DNA of 64,000 bases, from assembly GCA_964036295.1 (NCBI GenBank), contig OZ038462.1:27083759-27147758 (forward strand). The letters run 5' to 3'. Both the position numbers and the translations under genes were made by a program. The notes below the pieces were generated by a model. It made no database searches, was not told where the DNA came from, and saw nothing but the letters and a program-made list of their open reading frames with translations. Below are positions 21,378 to 31,734 of this stretch, piece by piece; the stretch's first letter is position 1, and each line of letters begins with the position of its first letter. The stretch is from Plumapathes pennacea (Eukaryota; Cnidaria; Anthozoa; Antipatharia; Myriopathidae).

Positions 21378-24300
21378 ATGGCGATTTACCCGACAACAGA
21401 TCCTTTTCGAGTACTTTTGCGTCGATTATCAGACGAACTCAGGCCGGAAGATGAGTCAAGAATGCGGTTCTTGTTGGTGGATTTGGTTAATGCTCGCTCG
21501 GACATGCGAGCGGCGGCACTCTTCAACGAACTGGAAGCTCGCGGTTTTCTGACTGACGATGACTTGCCCTTCGCGAGGAACCTTTTTGACGCCATTTTCC
21601 GGAAAGATCTCAGTAAAACAGTGGCTCAATACTCACGAGAAGGAATCGTCATGAAAGGTGAAATTCAACTTGTATTCTTGTTTTATGAGATTGCAATGTT
21701 GCCGTGGGTTTTCTTCGAATCACCATATAAAAACACAAAATACAATATTATGCTCTTGGTTTCCGATTACTAATGTTACTTTGCAATATCTGTTTATTTT
21801 CGTGAGGTGATATCACCAGTAGAAAACTGCTTTCAGTTTGACAATAGAGCTCTGATGCAGTAGCGTGAGGTCGCGGCCGATCGGCTAACAAGGCTTTGTG
21901 TGAGAGTCTATTTAAATCTCAGGTTACGCATTAATAGTAACAATAATGAATACTAGAATTACGATATTCGCAGATGTATCGTCCTGACGGTTTCGGATGC
22001 GGGATGAGCGACTTCGTGACTCGAGCAAAAATATTCCCACAAAGTAAACCTGATGAGTTCATTGCCAAAATAGGTTTTATACCACAGGGGTTCCCAACAC
22101 GCGGCAGTCAATCATGTGCGAACGCATAATTTAACCCTTTCACTCCTAGGATTAAAATGCAGATTCTACCAACCTTTTAAGAGTAGTCTAAGTTTGATTA
22201 GTTGTAAGAGTAGGCTAGCCAAGCAAGGTTTGTGTACTTAGATACTAGATATTTTCTATCAATTTTGATTTTATTTGAATGGATTTAGGTTGTTTTGGAG
22301 TTTACAGGAGCGATTAAATCGACCACTAAATTACTGTGAATTAAAAGCCAAACTTCATTAATGTGCATGTTCAATCACGCGTGGATTACTGCTTGCGTGG
22401 TTTACGGCCGCGTGTTGGGAACTCTATACGCTCTATTACAATTCAGAATAGGTGACGTTTTAGCCTGTAACTTAGCTTTAGCCTGCGTCTACGTGACTGT
22501 AAAGGCCCTCAAAGGTGCCCGTGGATCACGATGCTGTGCAAAGACTTGGCAGCTTGCTCGAAACCTGGATCAGTGTAAAGCGGGCCGACAGGCTCGCTCG
22601 TACAGAACCTGGCGTTATGCCTTTTCTAGCTTTTCCTGTGGTTTGTGTTTCCACACGTAAATGCTGCGCTGACCTTTAACAACTAAGCTCTTAAGGAGGT
22701 GTTGTAATCCTATTAGAAGGTCAAGTTTAAGTTCTTCCGTTTGCAAATACAAGTTCGTTAGGATAGCCGAAAGAATCCGTAGAAGAAGCCGTGCATGACC
22801 ATGATCAGAGTATCCGAAAGCTCTTCCAGGGATGCAGAGAAAGAAGCATCACCTTGAGCAAAGAGAAGTTGAAATTGAGGATGACTGAAGTACCCTACAC
22901 TGGCCACGTGCTGACCCAGGATGGCCTTAAACCAGATCCGTCCAAGGTGGAAGCCATCCTAAACATGATCAAGCCAACTAATGTGAAAGCAGTATAGCGA
23001 CTGATTGGCCCGGTGAACTACCCAACCAAGTTCCTGAAGAAGCTTGCCGATGCCGACATGCATCTGTGAGCCTCTGAGACAGCTGGCACGCAAGGAAATG
23101 GAATGGCAATGGACTGAGTACACAATGATACAGTTTCACAAAGATTAAAAGGAAGCTGTCACCACCGCCCCTGCCCTAAGGTACTTTGATCCTAACGAGG
23201 GCTAGACGTGTACTGCAGTGTTTACGCCTCCAGCACCGGGTTAGGAGCAACCCTGATGCAAAATGGCCAACCCGTGACCTATGCACCCCAATCCTTGACC
23301 GATACTGAAAAGACCTTAGCACAAATTGAAAAGGACCTGTTAGCCATAGTATTTAGCACAAAGAAATTCAACCAGTACACATTTTAAGACCTAGTTGAGT
23401 CATTGTAGAAAGCGACCACAAGCAACTGGAAACAATCTTCAAGAATTAAGCCCCTAGTTTTAGCACCTAAGAGGTTGCAGAGTTAGACTACAGAAGTACG
23501 ACCTAGACATCAGTTGAACCTGGCAGACACATGTACCTTGCAAGCGACACTATCAAGAGCACACCAAGAGAACACAAGCCATGCTCGTCAACCAGCACCT
23601 GAGCATAGAAAAAGAATTGGAACAGATCCACATTTTCCCCAGATTTCCTACCAATCTTACAGCCCCGCATAGAAGAAATACAAAGAGAGACGGAGAATGA
23701 CAGAGTGATGCAGATCCTAAAGTCGGCACTTCTTAAATGATGCCAAACACAGTCACAGTTTGGAAGTTGATGACACAAAGTCACAGCTTTCTCCAGAAAA
23801 ATGACCATATTGCTGGATCTGAAAGTTACCACGACTGCCAGACAGACAAACCTGACTGACGAACGTTAAGAATCGAGATAGCGTCTCCTTTAACCTCTCG
23901 AAAGAGCGAGATAGCGTTCCTAGTGGCGTCTCGAATATTACCCTCGTAGAGCTTGATAATGAACATTAAATTACGTCATCGGAAATTACTTAGTCGTTGT
24001 TTCAAGGATGGCTACATGACTCACGTAATATTATTCTGATCTTACCTTTAGATGAACTTTCTCAAAAGTACCCACTCAGCAGCTACAGGAAATTCCTCGT
24101 CTCTCTGTCATGCTCTCTGGAAAGCCAGGACATCAATAGGATGACGTTTCTCTGGAACGATACAATCTCGCGGGAGGGCACAACTTCGGCCTTGTTGTTC
24201 TTCACTGCACTAGAAAAACACGGCGTCTTAGGACCACAGAAACTTGACGACCTCAGGGAAACACTGGATCTTATCCCACGTAAAGATCTAGTGAACAGGT

Positions 24301-27300
24301 TGGATACATTTGTCTCAGAAGAAAAAGCCTTCCAAGTTTCTCAATGCAACAAAAAAGGTAGCGTAAAAGAAGGACTCTTTGTTGGGAATCGAGAGTTCAA
24401 TGCAAATGCAACATAAGCAAGAAATATTAAGACTTTGATTGAGATGTTGACTGTAAATATTTGAAGTAGAAGCTGGTGGGGTGGGTAAATGCAACACTGG
24501 CTGCCATGTAATGAAATGCAGATCACATAATGTCTGCGGGAGGAGGGCTTCCGGCTTTTATACCAAAACCTCCATCCCTTTATTAATTGTTGACTTGTCT
24601 AAATGTTTTTGTCTTATAATAGTCCCCAGTTCCTTCGGTCTCCGTCATCTCCCTGCTGATTACGTGAACAGGTCGTCAGATGTGGAACAAGTGAAGCGAC
24701 TGTTACTGTCTGGACAGTCATCTGTGGGTGTCGTGGGAGCGCGTGGTAAAGACGTTGTGGGTATCAAAGGCATGGGAGGAATCGGCAAGACAGTTCTAGC
24801 TCAAGCTGTGTGCTGGGAAATATGTAGAACTCGTCAAATCATCTGGATCAACGTGGGTCAAATGCCTCAGTTACTATCTTTACTGAATATGTTGGCCACC
24901 GCTATCAGTGGTAAACAGATGTCTTTCAGCGACAAAGTGAAGGCGCAGAACTGGATCCAGGAGAACACAGTAGATAAAGACAGCCTTGTTGTGTTAGATG
25001 ACGTGTGGGACGTGGAGCACGCTTCAGCTTTTGATGTGCTGAGTGGGAACTGCCAGCTTCTCATAACAACACGTAACTCAGACGTGGTGCATGGGCTCCG
25101 TGGCTCAGAACTGCACAAACTTGGCGCCTTGAGTAAAGACCAAGCGAGACAACTGCTGGCCAAGAGTGCTAAGGTAGACTTAAACCTACTGAAACCAGAA
25201 ATCGAACCCGTCGCAGAGCAGATCTTAAAAGAATGTGGCGGCTTACCTCTAGCTATAGCACTGATTGGTTCAAGTTTGGTGGAGACACTGAATGAACAGG
25301 ACTGGAAGGATAGGTTAGAGGAGCTGCAAGACGCTGACCTTGAAGAAATTCGTTCCTGTTTTCCTAAAGATAGCTACCCTTATGTGCATTTAATGGCTGC
25401 TATTGATGTGAGTTTCAAAGCTCTACCTGAGAAGTACAGGACCTGGTATCTAGACCTGGCAGTGTTTCCTGAAGATACCGAGATACCGTCTCACGTCCTA
25501 CAGATGATGTGGAATGAGGCATCGTGTGATCGTGGCGCCAAACAACAAAGAAAACTCCAGAGGTTGGCGAGGGAGGCACCGAGTTTCCTTGAGAAGCGAT
25601 CGATGCTACAAAGTGGAACAACTGAAGGTGGTTATATGGTTCACGACATACTGATGGATTATTTACAGGGAAAAATCGAAAAGGAGCGTGGAGAGAGTGC
25701 TTTGGAGGACGCACATAACGGTTTACTGAAGAAGTACAAGAACAGGTGTGATGGTGAAGGTTGGTCCGGGGGACCTAAAGGAGACACATACTTCTTCAAG
25801 AACTTGGCGCACCATCTTTGTGCTGCAGGGCGAACCGACGAACTTGTTTGCGAGCTGAGCAACTTTGACTGGCTACAGAACAAGCTGGAAGAGACAGACC
25901 TTGCCTTCTTGTTGTCAGATTTCACCTACGTGAAGGAGAAAGACCAAGAGCTGGAATTGCTCCGCTCAGCTCTGGTGTTGTCTTCAAATGTTGTCAACAA
26001 AAGCAAGCCGCAGCTAGGACCTCAGCTCTTGGGAAGACTTCTAGGTTTCACAAAGTCCGAGAAAGTCTCTTGTCTGGTGAAACAAATCAAACAGCGTAAC
26101 AGTCCTTCTGGACCGAGTTTTGTTCCTATGAACGCTTGCCTGAGCTCTCCTGGCGGACCTCTGATTCGCACAACTGACAGCCGTAGCCGGACAGTCATGG
26201 CCATCGTTGTAACCCCAGATCGAAAGAGAATTATCACTGGAGTGACCGATGGAACCATCAAAGTTTGGGACTTTAATATTGGTAAAGAACTGAACGTTTT
26301 AAATGGTCACACAAAAGTGGTTTACTCTCTTGCTTTGTCCAAGAATGGCCGACTACTTGTGTCAGGTTCCTTTGACTCAACTCTGAAGGTCTGGAACATG
26401 GATACCATGGAGAACGTGAAGACCATTTGCGGCCACAAGGACTGTCTGAAGGGAGTTCTATTTAGTCCAGACAATCATCAGATAGTGTCCTGCTCTAAAG
26501 ATTCCACTATTCAAATTTGGGACATTGAGAGTGGCACTTTACTGCATACCTTCAAAGGCCACACCAGACCAGTTGAAGGCATTGCTTTGACATGCAATGG
26601 AGTTCACTTGATCTCCGCAAGCGCAGATTGCACCGCGAACCTCTGGAATCTCAACACGCTCAGATTAGAGAAGACCTTTCGGGGTCATTCAGGAACCGTT
26701 TACACCGTTTGTTTCTCGCCTGATGAGGAGCATGTTGTTTCGGGATCTGAAGACAAGACTGTTAAAATATGGGACAAAAACACTGGCAAACAAGTTAGGT
26801 CCCTGGCTGGCCATGGAGGTTCAATTTACAGGGTTGCTGTAACACCAGACGGACGGAGGGTCCTTTCGGGCAGCGAAGATATGACTGTACGTGTATGGTG
26901 GTTTCACAGCGGAGAAGAAGCGTGCATTCTACAAGGGCACAATGGGCCGGTACGTACAGTCGTGGTAGCGGGTAACGTTGCAATCTCCGGGGCAGAAGAC
27001 CATACGTACAAACTTTGGAACCTTGAATGCAATCAAACCACGGCTCCCTTTGCGGGGCACGGGAGAGGTATCAATGACGTTGCTGTGAAGTCAGATGCAA
27101 GCATGTGCGTATCGGTGTCTGACGATGGTTTAGTTAAAGTCTGGGATTGTCGCTGTGTTAAGGAAGTTAGTACTTTAGCAGGGCACACAGACGCAATTCA
27201 CGCCGTTTGCCTCGATGCCGATGGAAGGTTTGCAGCATCTGGAGGTTTGGACCTTGAAGTGAAAATCTGGGACCTGAAATGTGGGGAAGAAGTGCGCAGC

Positions 27301-28830
27301 TTGAGAGGGCATGAGTTTCCAGTCCAAGTGCTGAAGTTTTTCCAAGATGGCAACACGTTAATGTCCGCGTCAAAAGACAACACTATTGCGCTGTGGAATT
27401 GGAAGAACGGATCAAAGATGCGCTGGATCAAAGCGCCCATTTATGGCATCAACGACTTTGCTCTCGTGGGAGACTCCATGGTTTTCTGCAATGCGCACAA
27501 CAAAGCATGTACGATCAGCAACAGTGATGCCAATCCCGATGACGCTGAAACCTTCACTGGGCCTGACAGCCGCCCGTACCCTGCGGTACTCCTCCCTGGT
27601 GGCTCTCATATCCTCAGTGGCAGCAACCAATATTGCAACCTCCTGCGCTCCTGGGAATTGACAACCAGTTTCGAGTCAGTGACTTCCAGCGGTCACTCTA
27701 GAGGTTCTTTGATAACCGCTTTGGCCTTATCTTCCGACGGGCAGGATGTCATCACGTGCTCGAATCATGGAAGCATCACAAGAATTCACCTCAAAGATGG
27801 GGCGGTTCTTTCGAACTACGAATTCTCTTGCACAGATGGTTCTTACATCACATCTGTCGTTTTAATACCACCCGACGAAAACAACTTCGTAACTTCCGAT
27901 TCCCTGGGTGACTTGAAGCTTTGGTCAGTTTCCGAGGGATCACCAAGGACCTTGCGAAGATGTGAGGTTGGAGTTTCAGCTGTGCGCTTTTTACCTAACG
28001 ACAGAATTGCAGCCGTTGACGAGAAGGGGAAACTACATTTGATCAGCTTAAAGGAAGTAAGCCAAGCGGCTGTGATTGACAGTCACAGTGAACCCATCAA
28101 TGCTCTTGCAGTGAGAGCAGGAGAACAGTTGTTAGCAACTGGGTCAGACGACAAAAGTCTAAAGATCTGGAAGATCTCTGACAAAAAGGCCATTCCTTCG
28201 TGTGATTTAGTTTTAGCTGTGACAAACGCTCACCCACACAAAGTCACCGCCCTGTCCTTCGTCGAGGGCTCCAGTTCTTTGATTTCCGGTTCACTGGACA
28301 ACATTCTTATCCAGTGGGATTTGAATGACGGTCACAAAGTCAGAGAATTCTGTTCCACAAGTTTTGGAGTCAACTATATCTGGTCCCTGAAGGGCCAAGT
28401 CATCAGCTGTTTCTACGATTCTACCGCAACTGTCTGGTGTCTCTCTGAAGGCAGAGAACTGCAAAGAGTTCTGGGTCACCGAGGTCAACACCACGTGTCC
28501 AAAGTTTCGCCGGATGGTAAGCAGGTATTCTCAGATGGCGCCGATTACACTGTGAAACGCTGGAGCCTGGAAACTAGAGCCCAAACCTTGTGTACGTTTC
28601 GTGGTCACGCGGATGAAGTAATGGCAGTGTGTCTTGCCCCAAACGAACGTCACGTGATCACTGGGTCCCGTGATAAAACAGTGAAGATGTGGAGAGTCGA
28701 AGATGGCCAGTTGCTGAGTGAGTTCTATTTTGAACAAGCCGTTAGAGTGGTGACATTGAGTGCTGATGGTAACATGGCCGCCGTCGGACTTCATAACGGA
28801 CAACTGTGTTTGTTAAACGTCGAATACTAA
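21378..28830 (+). CDS. NLR copy 2: DED-DED-NB-ARC-WD40 protein, 1597 residues
   Basis: Paralogue of the gene at 13541. Exons are 21378-21657, 24052-24357 and 24623-28830, all joined in phase 1. The two DEDs lie in exons 1 and 2. Exon 3 has P-loop GMGGIGKT at 245-252, LVVLDDVWD, LLITTRNSD, CGGLPLA and about 21 WD40 units, so every functional motif of copy 1 is kept. Intron 1 is 2394 bp and holds a broken Gypsy retroelement; intron 2 is only 265 bp (735 in copy 1). The NB-ARC and the last five blades are nearly the same as copy 1, whereas blades 3-4 and several central blades differ at many positions. It probably recognises a different ligand through the same output machinery; that is inference. 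The frame is intact, so it is likely active. Confidence 0.88.
22785..23830 (+). pseudogene. broken Ty3/Gypsy retroelement pol fragment
   Basis: Pieces of reverse transcriptase end and RNase H in several frames with stops: a VPYTGHVLTQDGLKPDP segment near 22890, a TGLGATLMQNGQPV-type RNase H start near 23235, AQIEKDLLAIVFSTKKF near 23320, a VESDHKQLETIFK segment near 23408, and the tether region EEIQRETENDRVMQILKS near 23670. No LTRs were recognised. It lies in intron 1 of NLR copy 2 in sense orientation, is absent from copy 1, and is non-functional. Confidence 0.8.
24358..24622 (+). other. intron 2 of NLR copy 2
   Basis: A 265-bp intron with donor AAAAAG|GTAGCG and acceptor TTATAATAG|TCCCC. 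It is shorter than its 735-bp partner in copy 1, which holds extra sequence including a worn TTAA-family MITE near 15005-15152. Confidence 0.7.
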
Positions 28831-29069
28831 TATATTTGCTCAAGTGACTATTAAAATTCATTTTGAAGGACGGAAAATGTAAGGACGGCTTCATCCCGAT
28901 TAAGGCTCTTTTACAGTGGTGACAGTGAGTGCTGATGGTAACATGGCCGCCGTCGGACTTCAAAACGGACAACTGTGTTTGTTAAACGTCGAATACTAAT
29001 AGATTTGCTCAGGTGACTATTAAAATTCACTTTGAAGGAAGAAAATGTAAGCACGGCTTCATCCCGATT
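28747..29069 (+). repeat. tandem duplication of the NLR copy 2 gene tail, period 169 bp
   Basis: The last 84 coding bases and about 85 bp of 3' flank (28747-28915) are followed at once by a second, slightly diverged copy (28916-29069). The second copy includes the terminal LCLLNVEY codons, stop and ATTAAA. The extra coding end has no upstream gene. Confidence 0.85.
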
Positions 29070-29115
29070 TCCACTTTTGTCTCCATGGAGATAACGGAGA
29101 GGACTCCCTTAACGC

Positions 29116-29173
29116 TAGCCTGCGCCGCATCCGAACTAAACCCCGGGGTTTAGTTCGGATGCGGCGCAGGCTA
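29116..29173. mobile_element. perfect 58-bp palindrome with 9-10 bp target-site duplication
   Basis: Two 29-base arms meet without spacer at CCCC|GGGG (29144/29145) and are exact reverse complements; the ends are TAGCCTGCG and CGCAGGCTA. CCTTAACGCT occurs at 29107-29116 and again at 29174-29183. The same place after NLR copy 1 (about 19952-19975) lacks the palindrome. It has the size and ends of a minimal fold-back transposon. Confidence 0.85.
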
Positions 29174-29273
29174 CCTTAACGCTGGTTCACAAGTTTAGAG
29201 TAAGCGCATTTACAAAGTAAGCACAGACGATTTTATTCTGTTGCGCTTTGCAAAACCATTGTTTGAGTTAATA

Positions 29274-29325
29274 TGCGTTAGGTTCGGCGCAAGTAAGGAG
29301 GGGCGTCTGAACTGGGCCTAACAAG
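29274..29325. mobile_element. fragment of the TTA-flanked Harbinger MITE family
   Basis: GCGTTAGGTTCGGCGCAAG followed by GGGGCGTCTGAACTGGGCC matches one terminus of the complete element at 48791-49177 with a few changes. Only one end was found. Confidence 0.6.
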
Positions 29326-29548
29326 GCAGTGAAAGGGCTAAGAAACGTCTTGTTAAACTAACTTGTATTAAGAAACTTCAAAGCAATCACTAAATATCTG
29401 CACTTTTCGGTTCCTTTTCGTGGCTATATTTATATTTAAGTATTTTAAACAGACGTCGTTAATTGTCTATTTATAAAGAACTATCACTGCGAGAATAAAT
29501 GTATTATTTAGTTGAAACTGATATTGATAATGTTCTGCTCATACAACG

Positions 29549-29584
<36 letters not shown>
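29549..29584. repeat. (AT)n microsatellite
   Basis: A run of alternating TA/AT, about 18 units, in an AT-rich spacer. Confidence 0.85.
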
Positions 29585-29586
<2 letters not shown>

Positions 29587-29599
29587 TCAATCCCTAAAA

Positions 29600-30166
29600 G
29601 ATTGTCCAGTCTAAATATAGAAATATAGAAATATATCTGTCACGTGACGACCTAAAACTATTGTGTTTTAAACTGGAAATACTCCAAATGCTCTTGGTTT
29701 TATCATTCTGATGACTAGCATGCAACCATAAAATTATATAAACATGCCGACTTAATGCATTTCTATATATATAAATATATATAGAAATTACACTTACACT
29801 TTCTATGTATTACGTCGGTTAGTTGCTACCAAACTTCAAAGAATCCGTCTCCTTGCTCTGGATGCTGAGTTATTATAAACTATCCGTCTAATGCAGCAGC
29901 GCCCATGGTCGGGAAAACATAAACTTATGCCTGTGCTTATGCTTATGTACGTCGCCACTGTTGCTCTCTTGTGCTTATGTTTATGCGCTACTGAAAACCA
30001 GGTGAGCCGTACGACAGTTTGCGTGCCCTGCGTGTTGATTGGAATGCAAGAAACTTGTTATGACGAACATTGGTGTTTTGAGAACCGAGAACGGATAGCA
30101 GACAGCGATGTTATCCGAGAGATTAAAGTGGTGGTCATATACACAATCAGCAAAGCGAAGCCGTAA
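29600..30166. other. intergenic with a doubtful small open frame
   Basis: No convincing gene. A 91-codon frame at 29891-30166 (+) has a hydrophobic, Cys-rich stretch (VATVALLCLCLCA) and six further Cys. It lacks supporting context and overlaps GCTTATG-type simple repeats, so it is not called. Confidence 0.4.
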
Positions 30167-30272
30167 AATGCGTTAAGTTAAGCAAAGAATGCGTTAAGTT
30201 GAGCAAAGAATGCGTTAAGTTGAGCAAAGAATGCGTTAAGTTGAGCAAAGAATGCGTTAAGTTAAGCAAAGA
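30167..30272 (+). repeat. 21-bp minisatellite, about five units
   Basis: The unit AATGCGTTAAGTTGAGCAAAG is repeated about five times with G/A changes. As the unit is a multiple of three, one frame stays open and reads a repeating CVKLSKE heptad. No gene model uses it. Confidence 0.85.
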
Positions 30273-30386
30273 CGCAAGTAGCTGTGCCGTGAATAAATGT
30301 GATGTTTACCCCGTCTCGGACGAGAATGTTTGCTACGGCAAACGTCTAGTTTTGCCTAACTGGTCAGAAGTCGCATTTTAAATCTG

Positions 30387-30560
30387 ACGTCACACTATTT
30401 ACCTGCAATTCAATTAAACATTCCTTGTTCAAACGAGCTCCGAGTACATCGAGGGCGCGGAAAACGGAGACGTCTCACATCACACTATTTACCTGCAATT
30501 CAGTTAAACATTCCTTGTTCAAACGAGCTCCGAGTACATCGAGGGCGCGGAAAACGGAAA
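30387..30560. repeat. 90-bp direct duplication
   Basis: The segment starting CACACTATTTACCTGCAATT at 30391 recurs at 30481 almost unchanged, through GCTCCGAGTACATCGAGGGC and CGCGGAAAACGGA. Two adjacent copies. Confidence 0.85.
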
Positions 30561-30984
30561 CGCAACTCATCGATGTGCATACGACGCGGTTACACGTACA
30601 TTTGGACGTGGAATTTGCATGAACATCATGATTATTTCGGCGTCACTGCTATGAAATGTTCGGAAAATAGCGCAAGGACGACGGAAACTACCCACGAGAG
30701 CCAAAAAAGATGTCCTGCACAAAGCGTTTCTTATAATTGTACAATTTACTGTTTTATACCATTACATCAAATCATCATGCAATAAAAGTAGATTCGTTCG
30801 AAAGAACGTACATAATTGTCTTCTTGACAAGGCTACAAATACCGACATCGATGCGACTTAGCATCCTTTGAATTGTTTGGATAATACTCCAAAAAATTGT
30901 ATACACTTTTTCATATTAAATGCCCTTACTATTGTCATTATTTAAAACAATTGACCTGCAAGGAATGCTGGATTTAGCACTGAA

Positions 30985-31192
30985 TGCGTTAAGCCTGGTT
31001 TTCATGAGTGACGCAATCACAAGTACAACTGTACGAGAGTCGTTATTTCACAGTGAAAACAGGCTCGACTGAGACAAGCGCAAGCAAGAGTGATTTTCCT
31101 TTTAATCGAACTTATGTTTGCGTAGCTCGTTTTCACTGACGCAGATTTCTTGTGCTTGTGCGTCGCTTTGATCGTAAAAACCAGGCGTAATC
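30985..31192. mobile_element. MITE with AGCCTGGTTTTC ends
   Basis: Left end GTTAAGCCTGGTTTTCATGAG, right end CGTAAAAACCAGGCGTAA, with inner GACGCAA / TTGTGCGTCG also inverted. A similar left end stands alone at about 32318-32345. Confidence 0.6.
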
Positions 31193-31734
31193 GGTTTCCA
31201 AAGAAAGTTCGAGGCCACCTTAGTTATATTGATGATGAAATAATTAATTTCTTATTGTTTTTAACTAATGTAATAAATAAGGACAAACAGCTTACATAAG
31301 CTTCGAGAGCAAGAAAACAAATATTAAAATATATAAAAATACGTTCATACGATGTTTCGCCTTAAAACACTGGTCAGGAATTAAAACGCGTGTCGACTAG
31401 CTTACTCCAACCTCTCCCCAGTCTCATTCCTGTGGCCTTGTAATGTGATGGAGGAAACATCAAGAATTACCCAATACCACAATGCTTTGTGCCCTCAGTC
31501 GGCAATCAGTTCGAGGATCTGATTGCCGACTGTGTATACAGTAAATCTAAACATGGAAAATTGCTTTTTGTTTCTGTTTGTTCAAACGCTTGCCAAATGG
31601 TGTGCCGGTTTCCGAGTAAAAAAATAAACAAACAAAAACAAGCAAGCGCGCAAAGCATCGTGGATGAGAGGAGTGATTACGTCATACGTTATAACAGTGT
31701 TATAAGTGTATTACTGAATTGACAAACGGTGAGT

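Noticed and set aside
22361..22660. 99-codon frame with a hydrophobic stretch in NLR copy 2 intron 1
   Set aside because: Lies in a repeat-rich intron with no counterpart in copy 1 and no recognisable features.
30167..30560. CRISPR-like direct repeats
   Set aside because: The units are contiguous without unique spacers and lie in animal DNA; they are ordinary minisatellites.
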